Positions 1-6,312 of a stretch of DNA of 32,189 nt are shown here, piece by piece. Under the pieces are notes generated by a model. It saw only the letters and a list, made by a program, of their open reading frames with translations. It was not told the origin of the DNA and did no database searches. The stretch's first letter is position 1. Every line of letters begins with the position of its first letter. The stretch is from contig DVGA01000036.1 of the NCBI GenBank assembly GCA_018712985.1, positions 1 through 32,189 of the forward strand, given 5' to 3'. A program made the position numbers and the translations under genes. Source of the DNA: Candidatus Scatomorpha intestinavium (GTDB taxonomy: Bacteria > Bacillota > Clostridia > Oscillospirales > Oscillospiraceae).

Positions 1-21
1 AATTGAAAAACGCGCGCAAAA

Positions 22-55
22 GCCGCAGCTTAAAAAGCTGCGGCTTTTTGCATTT
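22..55 (+). terminator. Rho-independent terminator of a gene left of the window
   Basis: Stem aagccgcagctt/aagctgcggctt followed by T-run. Confidence 0.75.
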
Positions 56-515
56 TGCAGGGGCGAAAGCCCCTGCATTTCTTTTCTGAGAGATTTCTTT
101 TTGTCTTGTCAAAAAGAAACCCCTCAGACTCCAAAGAAAAGACGCTTTGGTGCTCGTCGGAGGCTAAATCCGGCTATCACCAAACTTTGCGGCACCGAAA
201 AGTTCCAATCCCTAATGGTGAATGAGTTGCCGCATCGCCGACCGTGCGTTTGCTTCGCTTCGCTCGCGGCACTGACGGGCAATCGACGAGGGCGTCCCGA
301 CAACTACCCGTTAGTGCCGCGACCGAAGGGAGCAATGCACGGTTTTGGTGGCTGACGCTATTCACACTACGGGATGACCACGTTGCATATATTTTGTACT
401 TGAGAAAAAACGTGCTCCGCCTCCGGCCTCCGGCCGGCGTTTTTCTTTGGGGCGCCACTCCCGTTTCTTTGGGCAAGACCAAAGAAATGGGGTGGCAAAA
501 GGTTTCGCCCCTGCA
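56..515. repeat. ~460-bp MITE-like imperfect palindromic element with 13-bp perfect terminal inverted repeats
   Basis: TGCAGGGGCGAAA at 56-68 and TTTCGCCCCTGCA at 503-515; inner arms 93-120 vs 463-488 and 131-145 vs 436-450 are inverted copies; central inverted repeat accgtgc(241-247)/gcacggt(337-343); no transposase ORF. Confidence 0.7.
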
Positions 516-516
516 A

Positions 517-1800
517 TCACCCGACGGCGGCCTGCAGCAGGGCATTCGCAACCGGCCCGGCGTTCGTCAGCCCGCCGCCCGCGTGCTCAACGAGTACCAC
601 GAAGGCGTATGGGTGCTCCGGATCGTTCAAAAACCCGGTCATCCAGGCGTGCGAGGTCCCGTCGCCCACCTCGGCAGTGCCGGTCTTGGCCGCCACGTCG
701 AGGCCCGGGAAGGTCCACTCCCCGCCGTATGCCGTCTCCACGTTGTAGTCCATCATGGACGCGATCTGCCTCGCGGTGTCCGCGCTGAGCAGGCTCGTCT
801 CGCGGTCGAGCTCCCCGTGCCCGAGCAGCGTCGGCTCATATACGCTCCCGCCGTTTGCGATAGCCGCCACATAGCGCACCATCGCGTAGGGGCAGACAAG
901 GTCGTTGTGCTGGCCTATGCCCGTCCAGGCGAGGCCGATGCGCGCGTCCTCCTGCTCCCAGTCGATGCTGCCCCGGGTGACGTCCATGCCGTCGAGAGTC
1001 AGCGAAGCGGTGAACCCGAGCTTTTCGGCGTACTCCACCAGAGTGTCGTAGCCCAACTCGAGCGCGATCTCGCCGAAGGCGCAGTTGCAGGAGTTCGCCA
1101 GCGCCTGCTCGATCGTCTGGCTACCGTGCGTGCCTGTGCAGTTGAGCTTTATCCCGTCGAGGTCGCTGCTCCCGGCGCAGTAAAAGCTCCGCTCGAAGAG
1201 GTCGGGTATGTTGTCGATCGCCGCGGCGAGAGTAACCAGCTTGTATACGGAGCCGGGGACGAAGCTCGCCCCGATGGTCTTGTTTATATACGTCCCGTCC
1301 GCCGGGGAATCGGAGGGGTTCGCCGGGTCGTCCGCCGGGGTGGAGACCATGCAGAGTATCTCTCCCGTAGTGTAGTCCATCAGCAGCACGGCCCCGTTCC
1401 GGCCCGCGAGGGCGTTGTACGCCGCGGCGTTCAGGGCGGAATCCACCGTCAGCTGCAGCGTTTTCCCGCTGGAGGTGCCGTTCACAAAGCTGTAGCCCGT
1501 CAGCCGGTCGCGGAACTGCCTGAGAGCCCCGGTGGCAACGTTCCCGCGCGTGTCCCCCGTCAGGTGATAGGCCGCGCGGCGCACGGTCTCGTCCGCCGCG
1601 AAGGAATACGTCTCCCCGTCCGAGGTGTAGAGCACCACCCCGTTGCGGTCCAGGAGCTGCCCCGCCGGCGAGCCGCCGGAAAAATACGTGGCCCAGGCCC
1701 CGCCGCCGTCCGCCAGCCTCACGAGGTACACCGCGAGCCCAACGACGAGGGCAAGGGCTATCAGCAGCGCGGCGGCTGCGCGGCGCTGTACTTTTTTCAT
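517..1800 (-). CDS. Class B penicillin-binding protein (transpeptidase)
   Basis: N-terminal TM; 'GSVYKLVTLAAAI' (SxxK), 'ANSCNCAF' (SxN), 'AAKTGTAE' (KTG) motifs; ATGA overlap with the upstream FtsW-like gene. Confidence 0.92.
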   Translation of the reverse strand: MKKVQRRAAAALLIALALVVGLAVYLVRLADGGGAWATYFSGGSPAGQLLDRNGVVLYTSDGETYSFAADETVRRAAYHLTGDTRGNVATGALRQFRDRLTGYSFVNGTSSGKTLQLTVDSALNAAAYNALAGRNGAVLLMDYTTGEILCMVSTPADDPANPSDSPADGTYINKTIGASFVPGSVYKLVTLAAAIDNIPDLFERSFYCAGSSDLDGIKLNCTGTHGSQTIEQALANSCNCAFGEIALELGYDTLVEYAEKLGFTASLTLDGMDVTRGSIDWEQEDARIGLAWTGIGQHNDLVCPYAMVRYVAAIANGGSVYEPTLLGHGELDRETSLLSADTARQIASMMDYNVETAYGGEWTFPGLDVAAKTGTAEVGDGTSHAWMTGFLNDPEHPYAFVVLVEHAGGGLTNAGPVANALLQAAVG

Positions 1801-3572
1801 GAGCGCTCCTCCTCGCCGTCATAATATTCCCCGCCGTCCTCATCGTCCTCATACTCGGGATACGCCTCCCGCGGACCGCCGCGCGGGAGGGCGCTCTTCT
1901 CCCGCCGCACGACGAAGCTCGCGTTCCTGCGCGTGTCCGTGGCCTTGACAAAGGCGAGCAGCATCCAGCAGGAGAGCAGCGAGGTGCCGCCCTTGGACAC
2001 GAAGGGGAAGGTGACGCCGGTAAACGGCAGTATGTCCAGCGAGCCGAACACGTTCAGCCCCATCTGCACCATCATCAGGCTCACCGCGGCGCAGCCTGCG
2101 ATAACATAGAAGGTGCTCCGCCCCTGCGAGGCGTTGCGCACCGCAAAGAGCGCGAGGGCGATAACGGCGAGCATGGCAGTCACCGCGATTATCAGCCCCA
2201 GCTCCTCGCTGAGCACGGCGAACACCATGTCCGTATTGGCCGCAACGATGTCCTTCAGCCAGCCCTCGCCGGCGCCCTGGCCGAAGAGCCCGCCGGAGGC
2301 TGCGGCGCTCATGGCGCGCGTCTGCTGGAAGCCGGCGTCCCACACGTCCTCCCAGGCGTGGCCCCAGGTGGCGAAGCGCTGGGCGATATAGGGCTTCACG
2401 CTCAGCACAAGGAAGCCGGCCAGGCCCGCGCCGGAAACGGCGAGCAGCACCGTGGCAAAGCTGCCCGAGCGCATGAAAGACACCACGAGGAAGGTTGCAA
2501 AAAAGATGACCGCCGTGCCGAAGTCACCCATCAGCGCGAGCGCGCAGACGCATACGGCGGAAAACACGATGTAGCCGAACAGGTTCCGCCGCGCGAACAG
2601 CCGGTCGAGCGTGGCCGCCCCGGCGTAGATATAGCAGACTTTGACGAGTTCGGAGGGCTGTATGGTAAAGCCGCCTATCTCCAGCCAGTTCATCGAGCCG
2701 CCGCGCACCTCGCCCATCACAAGGTTCAGCGCGAGCAGCCCGAGGGCCGCGGCCGCGGCCAGCCATCGGGTCTTTTTCACGCGGTCCAGGTCGCGCAGCC
2801 ACCAGCCGAGGAAGAAATAGAGCGCCACCCCGGCGATTATCAGTATCACTTCCTTGAGCATGTCGTCCGGCGTGCTCGTGGCGCAGACCTCCACGCCGAG
2901 CGTGGTCAGGAAAAAGGCCAGCGTCTCGGTCTCGAAGCCAGTGCGCCCGAGGGTGCGCATAAACAGGTAGCAGAACCACTCCGCCGCCATCAGCGCAAGG
3001 AAGGACAGGCAGATGATATATACGTGCTCGTCCGCCGCCGTCACCGTGAACTCCAGCGCCAGAAAGGCCTGGAACAGCGAGAGTATGAACAGCGTCACCC
3101 CCGGGCCGACATAGCGCCCCGGTGCGGTGCGGCAGCGCTCAAGCCGCTCCCGCTCGGCCTCGGAGATGCCGCGGAAGGCGGTGGCGCAGCCGGCGAAGTC
3201 GATCTCGTCCCCGTCGCCCACTTCCTCCCAGCTCCCGGCCTCCTCGCCGTTCACGAACGTGCCGCCCTTGCTGCGCAGGTCCGTCAGGGTCCAGTCACCG
3301 TCCCCGTCGCGCTGCAGCGAGGCGTGCATCCTCGAAACCGTCGGGTCCTCGAGCACAATGTCCGCCGAGCGGGCCCTGCCCACGATGCACTCCCAGTGGT
3401 TCACCGGGTGCTCCGTGCCGTTCAGGTCCACGATGTAGGCCCAGGTCTCCGGCTCATAGCGCTCGCGCAGCATGGAGCGCACGCAGCGGAGCAGTATCCA
3501 CAGCGCGAGCACCGGCAGTATGTACTTCGTCCCCTGCATGATGTATCCGGTCATGTCCGGCAGGTTTTCCAT
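1797..3572 (-). CDS. FHA domain-containing FtsW/RodA/SpoVE family protein
   Basis: N-terminal TM then FHA signature 'VGRARSADIVLEDPTVSRMHASLQ', then multi-TM SEDS domain ('GAGEGWLKDIVAANTDMVFAVLSEELG', 'FPFVSKGGTSLLS'). Confidence 0.93.
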   Translation of the reverse strand: MENLPDMTGYIMQGTKYILPVLALWILLRCVRSMLRERYEPETWAYIVDLNGTEHPVNHWECIVGRARSADIVLEDPTVSRMHASLQRDGDGDWTLTDLRSKGGTFVNGEEAGSWEEVGDGDEIDFAGCATAFRGISEAERERLERCRTAPGRYVGPGVTLFILSLFQAFLALEFTVTAADEHVYIICLSFLALMAAEWFCYLFMRTLGRTGFETETLAFFLTTLGVEVCATSTPDDMLKEVILIIAGVALYFFLGWWLRDLDRVKKTRWLAAAAALGLLALNLVMGEVRGGSMNWLEIGGFTIQPSELVKVCYIYAGAATLDRLFARRNLFGYIVFSAVCVCALALMGDFGTAVIFFATFLVVSFMRSGSFATVLLAVSGAGLAGFLVLSVKPYIAQRFATWGHAWEDVWDAGFQQTRAMSAAASGGLFGQGAGEGWLKDIVAANTDMVFAVLSEELGLIIAVTAMLAVIALALFAVRNASQGRSTFYVIAGCAAVSLMMVQMGLNVFGSLDILPFTGVTFPFVSKGGTSLLSCWMLLAFVKATDTRRNASFVVRREKSALPRGGPREAYPEYEDDEDGGEYYDGEEERS

Positions 3573-3678
3573 CTGAATCCTCCTGTGTTTTCGCGGTAAA
3601 CGCCCCTGCCCGTCTCGGCGAAGGGCGGAAAGTGTTTTTTATCGCCTTTCGGCCTTGCGCGGCCTCTCCTCCGCGCCG

Positions 3679-3707
3679 ATTATATCATTTTAAGCCCCCG
3701 TTGACAA
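3679..3707 (-). promoter_or_regulatory. Sigma-A-like promoter for the ftsW-like/PBP operon
   Basis: On minus strand TTGTCA-N17-TATAAT (-35 at 3702-3707, -10 at 3679-3684). Confidence 0.65.
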
Positions 3708-3729
3708 CCGGCGCGCCGTGCAATAGAAT
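3701..3729 (+). promoter_or_regulatory. Sigma-A-like promoter for the lipoprotein/ZIP/SGNH operon
   Basis: TTGACA-N17-TAGAAT (3701-3706, 3724-3729). Confidence 0.7.
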
Positions 3730-3735
3730 AATGCT

Positions 3736-3876
3736 GTCGGGCGCCTGTATCGGACGGCGCGTCCATATGACGAATTTTCGCGGTTTATGTTCTTTAGCCG
3801 CGAAGGGGGAGGCGGCGCGGAAAACGCCGCGCTGCGTCCGATATCCGCCGCTCACGCGGCCGAATGGGGGATCTGT
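3736..3876 (+). ncRNA. Structured 5' leader (candidate cis-regulatory RNA)
   Basis: Long-range helix 3748-3761/3828-3843 (14 bp with 2-nt bulge), local hairpins ttcgcgg/ccgcgaa (3777-3783/3798-3804), gcggcg/cgccgc (3812-3817/3825-3830), gccgc/gcggc before the RBS. Confidence 0.35.
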
Positions 3877-4536
3877 ATGAAAAAACTTGCCTTGGCTCCG
3901 CTGCTGCTGGCTCTCGCGCTTCTGCTCACGGCCTGCGGCGTGGGCGGCGCCGTGGCCTCGCGCCTCGTCCAGGGGAATCTGGACGCCATCTACTTCGGCG
4001 AGCCCGGGGAGGACTACTTCGAGCTCGTGAACGCCACACCGGAGGACATCGAGGAAACCTATCAGCAGGGCATGGAGGTGGAGGCGCAGACCTTCGCCTA
4101 CTACTACTCCGTCGACTACCTGCCGGACGATCTCCTCGCGGAAATAGCTGACATGTACAAGCAGATCTATCAGAGCGCGAAGTACGAAGTCGGCACGGCG
4201 AGCGAGCTCTCGGACGGCAGCTACGCCGTTCCCGTAACCGTCTACCCGCTGAACATCCTCGAGCTCGTGAACGAGCGCGGCGCGGAGTACACCGAGGCGT
4301 ATAACGCCCAGTTCACCGACGGGCAGATAGCCTCGATGACCGAGGAGGAGTACATGGAGTACGACGCCGGCTGGGCGCGGACCATCGTGCAGTGCTGCCT
4401 CGACTGCATCCCGGACATGGACTACATGGAGCCGGAGTCCCTCGTGATCCAGGTCGCGCAGGATTCGGACGGCTACTGGCGCATGAACGAGGACGACTTC
4501 GCGGCCTTTGACGCCGCGGTCATATACTATCCCTGA
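3877..4536 (+). CDS. Putative lipoprotein of unknown function
   Basis: 'MKKLALAPLLLALALLLTACG' lipobox signal peptide; RBS-like ggggga; no recognised catalytic motif. Confidence 0.85.
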   Translation: MKKLALAPLLLALALLLTACGVGGAVASRLVQGNLDAIYFGEPGEDYFELVNATPEDIEETYQQGMEVEAQTFAYYYSVDYLPDDLLAEIADMYKQIYQSAKYEVGTASELSDGSYAVPVTVYPLNILELVNERGAEYTEAYNAQFTDGQIASMTEEEYMEYDAGWARTIVQCCLDCIPDMDYMEPESLVIQVAQDSDGYWRMNEDDFAAFDAAVIYYP

Positions 4537-4557
4537 TCCGGAGGCGCGATACATAAG

Positions 4558-5427
4558 ATGCTTGGCATGATAATCCTCGTGACCGCAATCGCCGGAGTAG
4601 GCGGCACGGGCCTCGGCGGCGTGATTGCCGCGCTCTTCCGGCGCGATTCAAGCCGGCTCGTCAGCCTGCTCCTGGCCTTCGCCGGCGGTATAATGACCGG
4701 CGTGGTCTGCTTCGATATGATAGAGTCCGCACTCAACCCGGAGGGCTCCTCCGAACCGGTGAGTGTGTTCTTCGTAATGTTCGGCGTAATGCTCGGCTAT
4801 GTCGTCATCTGGCTGCTCAATCTCTGGATAGACTCCAAGACCAACCACGAGATAGAGCACATCGACGAAAACCACCCCAAAACCGCCGACGACCTCGACG
4901 AGCTCATCCACTCCGACCACTACGCCCGCCACGAGCAGGTGAGCGAGGACGGCGGCCCCGCCTCGGCGTACCAGCTTTTCATCGCCGGCGTGGTAATGGC
5001 CTGCGCCATCGCGCTGCACAACATGCCCGAGGGCATGGTGATAGGCGCGAGCTACGCCAGCGACACCGCCGCGGGCATAGCCGGCGGCATGGGCGTCGTG
5101 ATGGCCGTGGTCATCGGGCTGCACAACATCCCGGAGGGCATGGCCGTGGCCGTGCCGCTGATAACCGGCGGCATGAAGCGCGGCAAGGCGATACTGATAA
5201 CCGCCCTCTCCGGCGCGCCCACGATAATCGGCGCCGTCATCGGCTTCGCATTGGGCACGCTCTCGCCCTTCTGGCTCTCGCTCTCGCTCAGCTTCGCCTC
5301 GGGCGCGATGCTGTACGTCGTTTTCGGCGAGCTTCTGCCGGAGGCCATACTGATGTGGCGCTCCAAGATGCCCGCCCTCGCCTCCGTCATCGGCATACTC
5401 ATCGGCCTTATGATAATCTACATATGA
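4558..5427 (+). CDS. ZIP family divalent metal transporter
   Basis: Multi-TM with paired 'ALHNMPEGMVIG' and 'GLHNIPEGMAVA' motifs and a His-rich cytoplasmic loop. Confidence 0.93.
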   Translation: MLGMIILVTAIAGVGGTGLGGVIAALFRRDSSRLVSLLLAFAGGIMTGVVCFDMIESALNPEGSSEPVSVFFVMFGVMLGYVVIWLLNLWIDSKTNHEIEHIDENHPKTADDLDELIHSDHYARHEQVSEDGGPASAYQLFIAGVVMACAIALHNMPEGMVIGASYASDTAAGIAGGMGVVMAVVIGLHNIPEGMAVAVPLITGGMKRGKAILITALSGAPTIIGAVIGFALGTLSPFWLSLSLSFASGAMLYVVFGELLPEAILMWRSKMPALASVIGILIGLMIIYI

Positions 5428-6002
5428 GGTTCATCTGCTTCGGCGACTCCAACACCTACGGCTATGACAACCGCTCGTTTTTCGGCGGCCGCTACGATGA
5501 AAACACCCGCTGGCCGCGCCTGCTCGCCAAAATGTCCGGCGGCGAGGCCGTCGAGCTGGGCGAAAACGGCCGGCGCATCCCGCGCACGGAAGCGGAAATA
5601 CAAAACGCCCTCGGCTCTCTCCGCCGCGCCGGGCCGGCGGACTTCCTCATCGTCCTGCTCGGCGGGAACGATTTGCTTTCAGACGGCGCGGAGGCCTCGG
5701 CGGAGACGGCCGCGGCGCGGATGGAGCGCTTCCTCCGCCGGACGGATGAGCTGCCGGAGCTGCGCTCCGCAAAAAAAGTGCTCGCCGCCCCTCCGCCGTT
5801 CACCCGCGGCGCCTGGGTGAGCTCCGAGCGCCTTATATCGGAGTCCCGCCGCCTCGCGAAAAGCTATGAACGGCTCGCCGGCCGGCTCGGCTGCGCCTTT
5901 TTGAACAGCGGCGAGCTGCCGCTTCAGTCCGACGGGGTGCACTTCACCGAAGAGGCCCACCGCCTCCTGTCGGAGAAGCTCCTGCCCCTTCTCAAACGCT
6001 AA
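5424..6002 (+). CDS. SGNH/GDSL hydrolase family protein
   Basis: 'ICFGDSNTYGYD' block I, 'VLLGGNDLL' (GxND), 'SDGVHFTEEAH' (DxxH); ATGA overlap with ZIP gene. Confidence 0.9.
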   Translation: MRFICFGDSNTYGYDNRSFFGGRYDENTRWPRLLAKMSGGEAVELGENGRRIPRTEAEIQNALGSLRRAGPADFLIVLLGGNDLLSDGAEASAETAAARMERFLRRTDELPELRSAKKVLAAPPPFTRGAWVSSERLISESRRLAKSYERLAGRLGCAFLNSGELPLQSDGVHFTEEAHRLLSEKLLPLLKR

Positions 6003-6009
6003 CAGAGCA

Positions 6010-6046
6010 AAAAGCCCGCGCATTTCAAGCTGCGCGGGCTTTTTTG
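6010..6046 (+). terminator. Rho-independent terminator of the ZIP/SGNH operon
   Basis: agcccgcgca...tgcgcgggct followed by tttttt. Confidence 0.85.
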
Positions 6047-6264
6047 TCGAAAAGCTTCGCTCATATTTCGCAGAACGCCGCGCAAGCGGCTTCAACACAT
6101 TTTCGGCGGCGTGTACGTCGCCGAAAACACTTTACGCGAAGCGAGCGTCGAATTGTCCGCCTTTGGCGGACAACCGAGGCGCCAGCCTGCGACCGGAGGC
6201 ATAGCGCGGCCCGGAGGGCAGCGAGGAGCAGCCACGGAGCGGCTCGGCGGCCGGGGACCTTCCT

Positions 6265-6297
6265 GTCTAAAAAGGACCTTTGGTCCTTTTTAGACAG
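6265..6297 (-). terminator. Strong hairpin, probable terminator of the GH3 operon
   Basis: ctgtctaaaaaggacc ttt ggtcctttttagacag near-perfect inverted repeat just downstream of the GH3 stop. Confidence 0.6.
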
Positions 6298-6312
6298 TTT
6301 CGCGGGCTCTTT

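Noticed and set aside
244-1824. 526-aa plus-strand ORF opposite the PBP gene
   Set aside because: Antisense artefact; minus strand has SxxK, SxN and KTG motifs.
2358-3599. 413-aa plus-strand ORF opposite the FHA-FtsW gene
   Set aside because: Antisense artefact without domain signatures.
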